NCBI GenBank assembly: GCA_902520885.1
Contig: CABYPW010000003.1
Span: forward strand, 119,489 to 183,488
Length of the DNA: 64,000 bases
Origin: an uncultured SAR116 cluster alpha proteobacterium
GTDB taxonomy: Bacteria; Pseudomonadota; Alphaproteobacteria; Puniceispirillales; Puniceispirillaceae
Reading direction: 5' to 3'
The notes under the pieces were generated by a model. It ran no database searches and was not told the origin of the DNA. It worked only from the letters and a program-made list of their open reading frames with translations. Both the position numbers and the translations under genes were made by a program. Shown piece after piece: positions 26,803 to 36,200 of the stretch (the stretch's first letter is position 1; the number at the start of each line of letters is the position of its first letter).

Positions 26803-28056
26803 ATGAAGCCACATTTGGACTATGACATAGCTATTATTGGTGGTGGTATTATTGGACTTTCAATTGCAATTTCTTTACAGCAGTCTGGCAAAACTGTTAT
26901 TATTATCGATCAAGATTACGAGCAAATTAATGCATCTAGAAAAAATGCTGGTGCATTCGCTTTTGCTGATATAGTGCCTCTGGCAACACCACATATTTTA
27001 AAGTCTGCTCCAAAATGGTTTTTCGACCCTGAGGGACCATTATATATACATCCAGCCTATCTTTTATCTATTTTTCCATGGATGGTACGTTTTTGGAGGG
27101 CAAGCTGGAACGATGTGTTCGCTCGTTCATTGGAAGCTCAAGCCTATTTAATGGCGCTGTCACGAGAAGCATTAGAGCGGCAGGTAAAAGACTTGAACGC
27201 AGAATTTTTATTATATCGAAAAGGTCAACTAAGGTTATATCAGCAAAAAAGAAATTTTGATAAGAGTTCTATTTTATGGGATGCGTGCTCAAGACATAAT
27301 ATCCAACACATATTGTTTAATTCTGCAGAACAAATTAATGAAATCCAACCTGGATTGAATCCAAAATATAGATATGCTGGGTTTACTCCAGATTGGATCA
27401 ATGTTTCTGACCCTAAGATTTGGGTTCAGTATATTAAGGGTATATTCATTGACCGAGGTGGTAAATGGCTAGAAAAGTCTGCTGAAATGATCGCGCCAAA
27501 TGAAAATGATGTATTGATCAAAGTGCAAGAAAGTATGGTCAACGCGACTTTTTGTGTTATAGCAGCAGGAGCCTGGTCCAAGAAGTTAGCGTCTAGTATG
27601 GGTGATAAAATCCCACTTGATACAGAACGTGGATACAATATTACACTGCAAAATACTGGATTTGACTTGAAAACGCATTTGACCTTTGCGGAACATGGTT
27701 TCGTAGTATCAATGATAAACCAGGCAATTAGAGTTGGCGGCGCAGTAGAATTTGCAGGACTGACGCGTCCACCTAATTTTAATAGAGCTGATACCTTACT
27801 AAAAAAAGCAGAAAATTTTATTCCTGGTTTACTCAATGGCAATGGGTATAACAAATGGATGGGCTTTAGACCATCTATCCCAGATAGTTTGCCAGTGATT
27901 GATTATTCATCTCTTTCCAAAAGAGTTTTGTATGCATTTGGTCATGGTCATCTCGGATTAACACAAGCCGCGGGAACAGCAGAATTAGTGAGAGATTTGA
28001 TAATTGGTCAAAAGCCAGCAATTAATATGAGTGCTTTTTCAGCTAAAAGATTTTAG
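26803..28056 (+). CDS. FAD-dependent D-amino-acid (D-hydroxyproline) dehydrogenase, single-subunit DadA type
   Basis: The protein has 417 residues. The dinucleotide motif IAIIGGGIIGLSIAISL is at the N-terminus, IVP and AGAFAFADIVPLATP follow, and the C-terminal GHGHLGLTQAAGTAELV is the second FAD signature of the DadA/DAO fold. It should oxidise cis-4-hydroxy-D-proline to the pyrroline that the deaminase consumes, passing electrons to the membrane chain. It lies 45 bases after the epimerase. The cluster also encodes a multi-subunit dehydrogenase (29579-32327), so the two may serve different stereoisomers. Confidence 0.88.
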   Translation: MKPHLDYDIAIIGGGIIGLSIAISLQQSGKTVIIIDQDYEQINASRKNAGAFAFADIVPLATPHILKSAPKWFFDPEGPLYIHPAYLLSIFPWMVRFWRASWNDVFARSLEAQAYLMALSREALERQVKDLNAEFLLYRKGQLRLYQQKRNFDKSSILWDACSRHNIQHILFNSAEQINEIQPGLNPKYRYAGFTPDWINVSDPKIWVQYIKGIFIDRGGKWLEKSAEMIAPNENDVLIKVQESMVNATFCVIAAGAWSKKLASSMGDKIPLDTERGYNITLQNTGFDLKTHLTFAEHGFVVSMINQAIRVGGAVEFAGLTRPPNFNRADTLLKKAENFIPGLLNGNGYNKWMGFRPSIPDSLPVIDYSSLSKRVLYAFGHGHLGLTQAAGTAELVRDLIIGQKPAINMSAFSAKRF

Positions 28057-28127
28057 ACTTATACAACAAAGTTATAAAAAAATATTTTATTATATGTGTA
28101 GTAAGATTAAGATGAGGAGACATATGA

Positions 28128-29153
28128 ATGCGAAGTACAAAAACGATTCAGGTTATTTCCTGTCATGCTGAGGGCGAAGTTGGAGATGTCATAACTGGTG
28201 GAGTGGCTCCCCCACCTGGGAATACAATCTGGGAACAGCGAACTTTTATCGAGAAAGATGAAACTTTACGTAATTTCGTATTAAATGAGCCAAGAGGCGG
28301 TGTCTTTAAGCACGTAAATCTTCTTGTTCCGCCAAAACACCCAGACGCTGACGCAGCATTTATAATTATGGAGCCTGAGGATACTCCTCCTATGTCTGGC
28401 TCAAATTCGATTTGTGTTTCGACCGTACTCTTGGACGCTGGCATCATCCCAATGAAAGAGCCTATCACGAATATGACTCTGGAGGCTCCTGGTGGTCTAG
28501 TGGAGGTTATAGCACGTTGTAAAAATGGAAAAGCTGAAACAATTTCCGTTCAAAATTTGCCAAGTTTTGCGGATAAACTCAATGTCCCTCTTGAGGTAGA
28601 GGGTATTGGTACGATAATTGTTGATACAGCCTATGGCGGTGACAGTTTTGTGGTGGTTGAGGCTGACCCACTTGGTTTTAAACTTGTTGAAGACGAAGCC
28701 ACTGATTTGGCAAAACTTGGAATGTTAATAACGAAGACGGCAAATGAACAAATTGGTTTTTCCCATCCTGGAGAGCAGAGTTGGAACCATATATCTTTTT
28801 GTGCATTCTGTGGTCCTCTATCTTCAACCCCAACAGGTCTTGAGGGAAAATCTGCCGTAGCAGTGCGCCCGGGAAAAATTGATCGTTCACCAACTGGTAC
28901 AGCTGTTTCAGCAAGAATGGCGTTAATGCACGCAAAAGGACTTTTGCAAATTGGACAAACATTCGATGCTTTCTCAATTATAAATTCCAAATTTACAGGT
29001 CGAATAGTGAGGGAAGAAAATGTCTCCGACAAACCTGCGATTATTCCGGAAATAACTGGGCGCGCTTGGATAACGGGTGCTCATCAGCATTTTCTTGATC
29101 CTGACGACCCTTGGCCCGAAGGATATAGATTGAAAGATACCTGGGGTTTCTAA
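28128..29153 (+). CDS. Divergent proline-racemase-family protein with a Ser/Thr active-site pair
   Basis: The protein has 341 residues, starting [21 protein letters not shown]. The fold is that of the proline racemase superfamily, but the first catalytic cysteine is S90 (MSGSNSICV), the following His is S92, and the second is T256 ([10 protein letters not shown]), with D252 kept. Known epimerases use Cys/Cys or Ser/Cys and trans-3-hydroxyproline dehydratases use Cys/Thr, so this Ser/Thr form cannot act by the same two-thiol mechanism. I infer a dehydratase, isomerase or binding role on a related hydroxyproline. It is preceded by GAGGAG about ten bases before the ATG. Confidence 0.85.
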   Translation: MRSTKTIQVISCHAEGEVGDVITGGVAPPPGNTIWEQRTFIEKDETLRNFVLNEPRGGVFKHVNLLVPPKHPDADAAFIIMEPEDTPPMSGSNSICVSTVLLDAGIIPMKEPITNMTLEAPGGLVEVIARCKNGKAETISVQNLPSFADKLNVPLEVEGIGTIIVDTAYGGDSFVVVEADPLGFKLVEDEATDLAKLGMLITKTANEQIGFSHPGEQSWNHISFCAFCGPLSSTPTGLEGKSAVAVRPGKIDRSPTGTAVSARMALMHAKGLLQIGQTFDAFSIINSKFTGRIVREENVSDKPAIIPEITGRAWITGAHQHFLDPDDPWPEGYRLKDTWGF

Positions 29154-29195
29154 AAATGAAACTACAACTTAACTTTTAATTTATTAATTAAATCC

Positions 29196-29543
29196 ATGGA
29201 TGTTCACAATACTCATTTAAGCAATGCAGATTTTAAGAAAAAACTTTTGTCTGAATTACAGGATATTACGGATATTTCTCTTAAAACTGTAAAAGATAGA
29301 GCTCCTGTAGAACTTGACCAACAAGCCACTGGAAGATTGAGTAGAATGGATGCAATGCAGCAACAATCCATGGATACAGCCAAGGAAGTTCGCAGAATAG
29401 AGAGAATAAAGCTTATAAAAGCTGCCTTGAAACGTTTGGAAGAGGGTGATTACGGGTATTGTTTGAATTGTGATGCGCCTATAAGTAATGGAAGATTGAG
29501 GCTAGACCCTTCATTTTCACTATGTATCGACTGTGCTAAATGA
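29196..29543 (+). CDS. TraR/DksA-family zinc-finger protein
   Basis: The protein has 115 residues. The N-terminal half is helical (coiled-coil-like), and the C-terminal half carries the finger with C89, C92, C110 and C113 (CLNC and CIDC) preceded by EEGDYGYC, as in DksA-like RNA-polymerase secondary-channel proteins. It is shorter than DksA itself, and the coiled-coil tip lacks an obvious DxxDxA motif. It sits 42 bases after the proline-racemase homologue and 35 bases before the dehydrogenase subunit, inside a catabolic operon. A local transcriptional role is inference. Confidence 0.85.
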   Translation: MDVHNTHLSNADFKKKLLSELQDITDISLKTVKDRAPVELDQQATGRLSRMDAMQQQSMDTAKEVRRIERIKLIKAALKRLEEGDYGYCLNCDAPISNGRLRLDPSFSLCIDCAK

Positions 29544-29578
29544 ATAAATTAATCTAGTATATTACAGGGAATTGTCTA

Positions 29579-30688
29579 ATGAAAAAAAAAGAAGCTGATT
29601 TTGCAATAATTGGCGGTGGTATCGTTGGGCTCTCAGTAGCTCATGGACTTTTGAAGCAAGGTGCCTCTGTTCTTTGCATTGATGGTACAGATACAGATTT
29701 CAGGGCGTCTCGCGGCAATTTTGGACTTGTGTGGGTGCAAGGAAAAGGGATTAAAACGCCTTTCTATGCAGCTTGGACGCGAGATGCGGCTCGTTTATAC
29801 CCCAATTTCGTCTCGGAGTTATCTGAAGAAACAGGCATGAAAATAAATCTAAGCCAAAACGGAGGTTATGAGTATTTTATAGATTCTAACGCACTAGATG
29901 AGCGAATATCTGAATATAAGAAGCTAAAAAGCGTATTAAATGGCGACTACCCATATGAAATCTTATCCTCATCTGAAATTCGTGCAGCTGAGCCAATGGT
30001 AGGAGGGGAGACAATAGGCGCAACTTATTATCCCTACGATGGTCATTTAAACCCGTTACAATTGTTGAAAGCGTTAACAGAATGCTGTCAAAAGTGGGGT
30101 TTAGCTCATTATCTAGGCGAGGAAATTAATATAGCCAAAAAAAAAGATGGTGTGTTTAGATTAGTAACAAAAAAGGGGCTTGAAGTTTCAGCTGAAAAAG
30201 TGGTTGTGTGCGCTGGTCTAGGGGCAAAAAAAATAGGTCCCTTATTTGGATTCATGGGTCTTGTATCACCACAGAGAGGACAAATCCTTATCACAGAAAA
30301 GGTTCCTCCAATCATTAACAGGCCCTCAGTTACTATTCGTCAAACGAATGAAGGCGCCATTCAGATCGGGGATTCTCAAGAGCAAGTTGGGTTAAACGAT
30401 AATGAAACACAGGCTGAAATGTCTCGAATAGCTCAAAATGCAATAAAGGTGATGCCAAAATTAGCCCAACTTAGATTAGTTCGGGCTTGGGGCTCTTTGA
30501 GAGTGATGTCTCCCGATGGACTTCCAATTTATCAGCAATCAACAAGCATGCCAGGTGCATTCATTGTTACTTGTCATAGCGGCATTACTTTGGCAGCAAT
30601 ACATTCTGCTACTTTATCTCACTGGTTAACAGGGCAAAAAAATGTCCCTGATTTGTCTCAATTTAGCGAGAATCGGTTTTATGGATAA
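29579..30688 (+). CDS. FAD-dependent D-hydroxyproline dehydrogenase, beta-type subunit
   Basis: The protein has 369 residues with an N-terminal FAIIGGGIVGLSVAHGLLKQG dinucleotide fold and a DAO-type C-terminus (VTCHSGITLAAIHSATLSHW). With the next two genes it forms the heteromeric dehydrogenase set (beta flavin subunit, small 2Fe-2S subunit, alpha FAD/NAD-type subunit) known from hydroxyproline and opine/octopine catabolism. It oxidises a D-imino acid to its pyrroline. Its last eight bases overlap the following gene. Confidence 0.85.
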   Translation: MKKKEADFAIIGGGIVGLSVAHGLLKQGASVLCIDGTDTDFRASRGNFGLVWVQGKGIKTPFYAAWTRDAARLYPNFVSELSEETGMKINLSQNGGYEYFIDSNALDERISEYKKLKSVLNGDYPYEILSSSEIRAAEPMVGGETIGATYYPYDGHLNPLQLLKALTECCQKWGLAHYLGEEINIAKKKDGVFRLVTKKGLEVSAEKVVVCAGLGAKKIGPLFGFMGLVSPQRGQILITEKVPPIINRPSVTIRQTNEGAIQIGDSQEQVGLNDNETQAEMSRIAQNAIKVMPKLAQLRLVRAWGSLRVMSPDGLPIYQQSTSMPGAFIVTCHSGITLAAIHSATLSHWLTGQKNVPDLSQFSENRFYG

Positions 30689-30941
30689 ATCTTTTTTCCA
30701 TTTTGAGGGTAGAAAAATTTATTTTGAACAGGGTATGAGTATTGCGGCCGCTCTATTGTGCCATGGGATTAAGGATTTTCGTCAAACACAGGTTTTACGT
30801 GAATCACGGGGTCCATTTTGTATGATGGGTTCATGCTTTGATTGTCTTTTAATTATAGATGGTATTGGAAACCAACAAGGATGTATGAGACTTGCTGAAC
30901 AGGGTATAATGGTTAAACGGGAAAATTCGTATCCTCTTTAG
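30681..30941 (+). CDS. Small 2Fe-2S ferredoxin-like subunit of the dehydrogenase
   Basis: The protein has 86 residues, read from ATG 30681 that overlaps the previous stop; a longer in-frame start at 30642 lies deep in the upstream gene and is rejected. The cysteine pattern RGPFCMMGSCFDC followed by QQGCM is the plant-type 2Fe-2S ligand set of the small subunits in heteromeric amino-acid dehydrogenases. It transfers electrons between the two flavin subunits encoded on either side. Confidence 0.85.
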   Translation: MDKSFFHFEGRKIYFEQGMSIAAALLCHGIKDFRQTQVLRESRGPFCMMGSCFDCLLIIDGIGNQQGCMRLAEQGIMVKRENSYPL

Positions 30942-30953
30942 GAGAATAATCAG

Positions 30954-32327
30954 ATGAAAGTCGCTATCATTGGAGCAGGGCCTGCAGGTATCATAGCATC
31001 TCTGACTCTGACATCAAAAAATGTGCATGTGACAATTTTAGATGAGCAGCACACAATTGGAGGTCAAATTTACCGAAATTTAGAAACGATTAGTGATAAA
31101 AAAGTTCAGAGTTCATACATCGATCATGCGAACGCAAAATTACTGTTTAAGAGAGTAAAAAAAGCAGTTCACCAAAAATTGCTAACAGTTATATCAGGAG
31201 CTTCAGTTTGGTCCTTAACAAAAAATAAAGAAGTTTCGTGGTCTATTGATGGAAAAAGTTTCTGCCGGAAATTTGATGCTGTTATTCTTGCAACTGGGGC
31301 AATAGAACGTGCAATGCCGCTTGAAGGGTGGACAAATCCAGGTGTACTCACGGTAGGAGCTGCCCAGATCTTGATGAAAACAGCTCATTATGCACCTCAA
31401 GATTCTGTGCTAGTTGGTTCTGGTCCTCTATTTTATCTTGTAGCTTGTCAGATGCTTGAGCAGGGGGAACCTCCTAAAACACTATTGGAGACGCAAAGCA
31501 AACTAGATATCTTTAAGGCTCTATTTTACCTACGACCCAATCTGATAACGACAATATATCTTTTAAGAGGTGTCCTAATGCTTGCTAAACTTAAGTTAGC
31601 AGGCGTAAGACGTATAAAGTCGGTTACTGATGTTCGGATAAAATCAGGTAATAGAGAACACATTATTCAATTTGTGAAAGGGAAAAAGAAAAGACATATT
31701 GAGGCACAAAACGTATTTTTGCATGCGGGAGTTCATCCAAATATTCAGATTACTCAGGCTTTGGGAATTAAACATGATTGGAACATGCAGAATTACTGCT
31801 GGGAGCCACGTACAGATAAATTTGGCCGGACCAATCTACCGAACATTCTTATTGCCGGAGACGGAAATAAAATCTTGGGGTCTGATTCTGCCAAGATTTC
31901 TGGTGAAATTGCCGCTCTTAAGTTACTTGCTGACAATGGATTTTCTGTGGATGAAACGCACATTTTAAAACAGATTAAGATTAAAAAACAACACCTTCAA
32001 TTTCGTAAGTTTTTGGACGTTCTATACGCTCCTAAGGAGTGGCATAGCTGTCCCCCTAACGATGTGATAATTTGCAGATGTGAGGAGGTGACAGCAGGCG
32101 AAGTAAGGGAAGCAATTACGATGGGTTGCCTTGGGCCCAACCAGCTGAAGGCGTTTTCCAGATGTGGTATGGGTAATTGTCAAGGCAGATATTGTGGTAT
32201 GACTGTTATGAGGTTATTTTCAGAAATGCTGGGGCATACACCTGAACAAACTGGTTATTTTCGCATTCGCACACCTATTAGACCAGTAACAATTTCGGAA
32301 ATAGCAAATTTTAAAATATTGCCCTAA
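30954..32327 (+). CDS. FAD/NAD(P)-type dehydrogenase alpha subunit with BFD-like 2Fe-2S domain
   Basis: The protein has 457 residues. An N-terminal VAIIGAGPAGIIASLTL fold, ATGAIERAMPLEGWT, and a second nucleotide-binding region form a pyridine-nucleotide-disulphide-reductase-like core. The C-terminus carries ICRCEEVTAGEV and CGMGNCQGRYCG, a BFD-like 2Fe-2S site. This is the third component of the D-hydroxyproline (or related) dehydrogenase and ends the operon. The gene starts 12 bases after the small subunit. It is convergent with the TRAP-TAXI permease gene 62 bases on. Confidence 0.87.
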   Translation: MKVAIIGAGPAGIIASLTLTSKNVHVTILDEQHTIGGQIYRNLETISDKKVQSSYIDHANAKLLFKRVKKAVHQKLLTVISGASVWSLTKNKEVSWSIDGKSFCRKFDAVILATGAIERAMPLEGWTNPGVLTVGAAQILMKTAHYAPQDSVLVGSGPLFYLVACQMLEQGEPPKTLLETQSKLDIFKALFYLRPNLITTIYLLRGVLMLAKLKLAGVRRIKSVTDVRIKSGNREHIIQFVKGKKKRHIEAQNVFLHAGVHPNIQITQALGIKHDWNMQNYCWEPRTDKFGRTNLPNILIAGDGNKILGSDSAKISGEIAALKLLADNGFSVDETHILKQIKIKKQHLQFRKFLDVLYAPKEWHSCPPNDVIICRCEEVTAGEVREAITMGCLGPNQLKAFSRCGMGNCQGRYCGMTVMRLFSEMLGHTPEQTGYFRIRTPIRPVTISEIANFKILP

Positions 32328-32389
32328 CTAAATAAAACACATACTCCCTATATTTATGAATTCTGACACACTAAAACCACGTTATAAAA

Positions 32390-34432
32390 TTAATCGCTAG
32401 ATGTCTGTCTAGATAAAAGTTGTTGGAAACCAATTGGTACCAATAAAATTGTGCCAATTATCATCGTATTTAAACCGGGGGCTATAAATGCAAGGGAAAC
32501 AAATCCGGTGTACCAGCGCACCCAGGTTGGCATGGTTTTTATCAAATAGCCTGTGAACGCAGCACCCAGCAAACCAATTCCACACAATGCTCCTAAGAAG
32601 GTTATAGAAAAGGTCTGCCATGAAAACCCCTCCGCAACAAGCAATAGGGCAGGTGAATAGACGAAAACAAAGGGAACTAATGCTTTTGCGATCCCCAATC
32701 TAAAAGCAGTATTTCCAGTGGTAAACGGATTGGACCCAGAAATACCTGATGCTGCATAGGCTGCTAAGGCAACTGGTGGGGTTATATCAGCTAAAACACC
32801 ATAATAAAAAACAAAAAAATGTGATACTAAGGGCTCTACGCCCATTAAAGACAAAGCGGGAGCTGCTACCGCAACAAGGATAATATAAGTTGCAGTTGTC
32901 GGTATACCAGCCCCCATGATTATGCAAGCTATAGCAATTAAAATTAAGGAGAAAAATAAAGCTAATTGTTCAACACCGAAAATTGATAATGGCCAAAAAT
33001 TTCCAAAGAAATTCGCTATATCATTCGCAGTTTGCACAACTACATAACCTAGGCGAAAGCCAACTCCAGTTAGAGTTACAACTCCAACGATAATGCCCAC
33101 GCAAGCAGCTGCCGCACCGACAGCTATAGTATTTCGAGCTCCAACAGCCAAACTTTGATAGAGGTCATATAAATTTAGTCTATTTTCAGGCTGTAAAAAT
33201 CCTACAACAACGCATGCAATTATACCGTAGACAGCAGCGAAATCTGGTGTCCTCCCTGAGAGAATAAAATAGACTAGGATGATTAGTGGAGTAAGGGTCA
33301 GTAAATGCTTTTTGAGCACTCTAAATAAGCTGGGTAATTCTTCCGAAGGTAAACCACGTAAGTTCAACCTTTTTGCCTCTAAATGCACCATTACAAATAT
33401 TCCAAAATAGTGTAATAATGCTGGAAATAGAGCCGCAGCTAGAATATCTCTAAGGGGTATTTCTAAATATTCCACCATAATAAAAGCAGCAGCTCCTAAA
33501 ATCGGTGGTGTAATTTGTCCTCCTGTAGATGATGTTGCCTCAACTGCGCCTGAGAAATGGGCAGGATAGCCTACCCTTTTCATTGCAGGAATAGTCAAAG
33601 CTCCGGTAGTTACGGTATTGGCAATCGATGAACCTGAGATTGTACCCATAAATGCGGATGAAAAAATTGCAACCTTAGCAGGCCCTCCTGAAAATCTTCC
33701 GGCAATGACCATTGCTAAGTCAATGAATAATTGCCCAAGCCCAATGCGGGTTGCTAGCACACCAAAAAGAATGAATAGGAAAACATATTGAGCCATTACA
33801 CCTATCGCAACTCCATAGATCCCCTGGTTAGTTAAATAAAGATGATTTACTAAACCTGCGATGCTTGTTCCGCCGTGCTTTAATGCTCCCGGTGCATAAG
33901 GTCCAAAAATTGCAAAAGCGATAAATATAATACTTATTAAAGGTAAAGTGAAGCCTATAGAACGGCGAGAGGCTTCAAGTGTAAGGATAATTAATGCTGC
34001 ACCAATAATTACATCTAGCCTTCCAGGGTTGCCAACACGCTCTGCGACAAGCTCAGGCGGCAATAATGGTAAATACATTGCAGCACCTACGCAGCATAAA
34101 GATAAAAATATATCAATTATTGGAATTCCTTGAAAATGGAGATAACTTTTTTTAACAAGCTTTTTTGGGATTCCATGTGTAGTTCTGCGCAAACCAAATA
34201 ATAAAAAAGCTAATCCTAGAACGAATGAGATATGAATTCCGCGATGAACTAGCTCCCTAACTAAACCAAATCCGGACGCATAAAAATGATAAATCGACAT
34301 AGTCACTAAGAAAAAGGTAACGACTAACGTTAAAATCGGACCAAATTGCCTAAATGACATTTCAGGGTCAAAATCTTGTTCTATTTTTGTAAGTTCCTCT
34401 GGACTCAGAGAAGAAGAGTGCGAACTGGTCAT
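32390..34432 (-). CDS. TRAP transporter fused permease (TAXI type)
   Basis: The protein has 680 residues with many hydrophobic helices, the size expected for fused small plus large TRAP permeases. PALLHYFGIFVMVHLEAKRLNLRG and the segments SGSSIANTVTTGALTIPAMKR and GGQITPPILGAAAFIMVEYL are hallmarks of the 4TM/12TM fusion. It imports its solute with the TAXI binding protein encoded upstream on the same strand. The order allantoinase, ureidoglycine hydrolase, ureidoglycolate lyase, binding protein, permease suggests a ureide such as allantoin as cargo; this is inference. Confidence 0.93.
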   Translation of the reverse strand: MTSSHSSSLSPEELTKIEQDFDPEMSFRQFGPILTLVVTFFLVTMSIYHFYASGFGLVRELVHRGIHISFVLGLAFLLFGLRRTTHGIPKKLVKKSYLHFQGIPIIDIFLSLCCVGAAMYLPLLPPELVAERVGNPGRLDVIIGAALIILTLEASRRSIGFTLPLISIIFIAFAIFGPYAPGALKHGGTSIAGLVNHLYLTNQGIYGVAIGVMAQYVFLFILFGVLATRIGLGQLFIDLAMVIAGRFSGGPAKVAIFSSAFMGTISGSSIANTVTTGALTIPAMKRVGYPAHFSGAVEATSSTGGQITPPILGAAAFIMVEYLEIPLRDILAAALFPALLHYFGIFVMVHLEAKRLNLRGLPSEELPSLFRVLKKHLLTLTPLIILVYFILSGRTPDFAAVYGIIACVVVGFLQPENRLNLYDLYQSLAVGARNTIAVGAAAACVGIIVGVVTLTGVGFRLGYVVVQTANDIANFFGNFWPLSIFGVEQLALFFSLILIAIACIIMGAGIPTTATYIILVAVAAPALSLMGVEPLVSHFFVFYYGVLADITPPVALAAYAASGISGSNPFTTGNTAFRLGIAKALVPFVFVYSPALLLVAEGFSWQTFSITFLGALCGIGLLGAAFTGYLIKTMPTWVRWYTGFVSLAFIAPGLNTMIIGTILLVPIGFQQLLSRQTSSD

Positions 34433-34494
34433 TAAAAATGGCCTTACAAGGCTAAAAAAATTAAATTAGATAAGGATTGAGAAAAAATTTTATT

Positions 34495-34529
34495 TTTATC
34501 CCTATACCCTTTTTGGGTATAGGGATAAA
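34495..34529 (-). terminator. Strong hairpin between the TAXI binding-protein gene and its permease gene
   Basis: Perfect 15-base arms (TTTATCCCTATACCC and GGGTATAGGGATAAA) flank a five-T loop. On the minus strand it lies 15 bases after the binding-protein stop, followed by an A/T-rich run ending in six T. It should act as a partial terminator or RNA stabiliser giving more binding protein than permease. Confidence 0.85.
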
Positions 34530-34543
34530 CAATATTTAAAATG

Positions 34544-35551
34544 CTATTTTAAAAGTCCGGCTTCTTTATAAAATCGCTCAGCGCCAGCATGTAAAGGGAC
34601 TCCTACACCAGCTAGTGCACTCTCAGGAGTAATAGTTTTGCCTTTAGCATGTCCTACATCCATCAATTTACGTGACTCTTTATTCCACAACGCTTTTGTA
34701 ATGTTGTAAATGAGTTCTTCATCTTCTTTTGATGAGGTAAACCACTGAGCACCAACTGCAACTGTTGAGGTAGTAGCTACACCCTCGTATGTACCAGCAG
34801 GAATGTCACTCTGGGCAAAAAAACCAAATTCGTTAACCAGTTTTTCTGCACCAGCACCAGCAATTGGTACCAGTTTTATATCAGCTGCTGAAGCAAGCTC
34901 CACAATTGCTCCTGTTGGATATCCTGCAACAACAAAAAAGGCGTCTATTTTACCGTTTCTTAGAGCTTCTGCAGCAGCATTACCCTTTAACGCCTCTGCC
35001 TGAACATCATCAACTTCAAGTCCATTAGCAGCTAAGATAAGTTTTGCATCAACACGTGTTCCGGAACCTGGTTCATCTAGCGAAACTCTTTTTCCTTTCA
35101 AATCGGCCACTGAATTAATGCCGCTATCAGCTAAAGCTACAAGATGAATATGTTCTTGGAATAAAGCTGCAATGGTCCTTAGCTCTTTTGCTGGCTCTTT
35201 GCCTTCCATTGTGCCAGTTCCAGTGTACGCCCAGTAGGCGACGTCCGATTGTGCAAAACCAGAATTTCGTAATCCTGAAAGAATGGCGTTTACGTTATCG
35301 ACAGAGCCACGTGAAGAGACTGCTGAGGCAATTAGTCCATCAACACCGCAGCTCCCACCTTTTCCGCATTCTCTTGACCCCGGAGGTTTTGATATTGCAT
35401 TCGCTATCATTCCTCCAACGGGATAATATGTGTAAGCTGTTCCGCCAGTTCCTATTGTAAAGAACTTAATGTCAGCAGCGCTAACATTTGCTAGACAACT
35501 TATTGATATAACACCAGCTAAAGCTAGTGATTTAATTGCTTTAAAAAACAT
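34544..35551 (-). CDS. TAXI-family TRAP transporter solute-binding protein
   Basis: The protein has 335 residues, with signal peptide MFFKAIKSLALAGVISISCLANVSA and the TAXI hallmark FFTIGTGGTAYTYYPVGGMIA right after it. DLKGKRVSLDEPGSGTRVDA and AFFVVAGYPTGAI are further family segments. An ATG two codons earlier (35557) directly abuts the AGGAG site, so 35551 is preferred. It is placed after the ureide enzymes on the same strand with a 136-base gap. Confidence 0.92.
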   Translation of the reverse strand: MFFKAIKSLALAGVISISCLANVSAADIKFFTIGTGGTAYTYYPVGGMIANAISKPPGSRECGKGGSCGVDGLIASAVSSRGSVDNVNAILSGLRNSGFAQSDVAYWAYTGTGTMEGKEPAKELRTIAALFQEHIHLVALADSGINSVADLKGKRVSLDEPGSGTRVDAKLILAANGLEVDDVQAEALKGNAAAEALRNGKIDAFFVVAGYPTGAIVELASAADIKLVPIAGAGAEKLVNEFGFFAQSDIPAGTYEGVATTSTVAVGAQWFTSSKEDEELIYNITKALWNKESRKLMDVGHAKGKTITPESALAGVGVPLHAGAERFYKEAGLLK

Positions 35552-35693
35552 TTGCATCTCCTATATTTTCAACGATGATTACTTAACTCAATTGGCAGGT
35601 CAATAGTGGACTTTGTTAGTTTTTATAAAAATGAAGTTCTTTATTAAGATTTTTCGCTTTAGCTAAAGTTGAAAATAGTTATTTCCAAATCGA

Positions 35694-36188
35694 TTATAAA
35701 ATTGTGTAAGGACTCTCGAACCAATGTTCTTCTAGATTTATGTCTGAAGCAATTCTATCAACTACCGCGAATATGCCTGGAGAATAGATAGGCGTTAAAA
35801 CGCCATGCCAAATATTTCTATGAAAATTAATTCCAATATGTGGCTCTGTAATAAATGCATTCGGTCGTGCAGGGATTCCCTCATCATCGATTGCAACAAT
35901 AACCAAAAATGGTTGCGCATGCATTGGTATAAATGCCTGGCTTCCTTTTGGATGACGCTCCATCATCTCTAATTTGTAAGGTAGTTCTCGTGGCTCAGCA
36001 TTGAATAGGCTAATTCCTGGTTTGCCACCTTTTTCACATTCTACTTTTGCTAGATCGTGATGTCTTTCACACATACCTTGGTTTATCATCATGTCTGGTA
36101 TATTTTTAAGTTTGAGCAAATCACCAAAAGGTCTAAACAAATCAGTGGTGATTTTTTCAGTTTCTATAAATTTTTTATCATCTGACAT
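35694..36188 (-). CDS. allA: Ureidoglycolate lyase
   Basis: The protein has 164 residues. It splits ureidoglycolate into glyoxylate and urea. TDLFRPFGDLLK at the start, RHPKGSQAFIPM in the middle, GINFHRNIWHGVL and FAVVDRIASDINLEEHWF near the end are the AllA cupin signatures, with the metal and substrate histidines in HRNIWHG. A GTG two codons upstream overlaps the AGGTGG ribosome site, so ATG 36188 is chosen. It starts 12 bases after the ureidoglycine aminohydrolase. Its urea product can be used by the urease cluster encoded 3.3 kb away. Confidence 0.92.
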   Translation of the reverse strand: MSDDKKFIETEKITTDLFRPFGDLLKLKNIPDMMINQGMCERHHDLAKVECEKGGKPGISLFNAEPRELPYKLEMMERHPKGSQAFIPMHAQPFLVIVAIDDEGIPARPNAFITEPHIGINFHRNIWHGVLTPIYSPGIFAVVDRIASDINLEEHWFESPYTIL

Positions 36189-36200
36189 TTCCACCTAACC

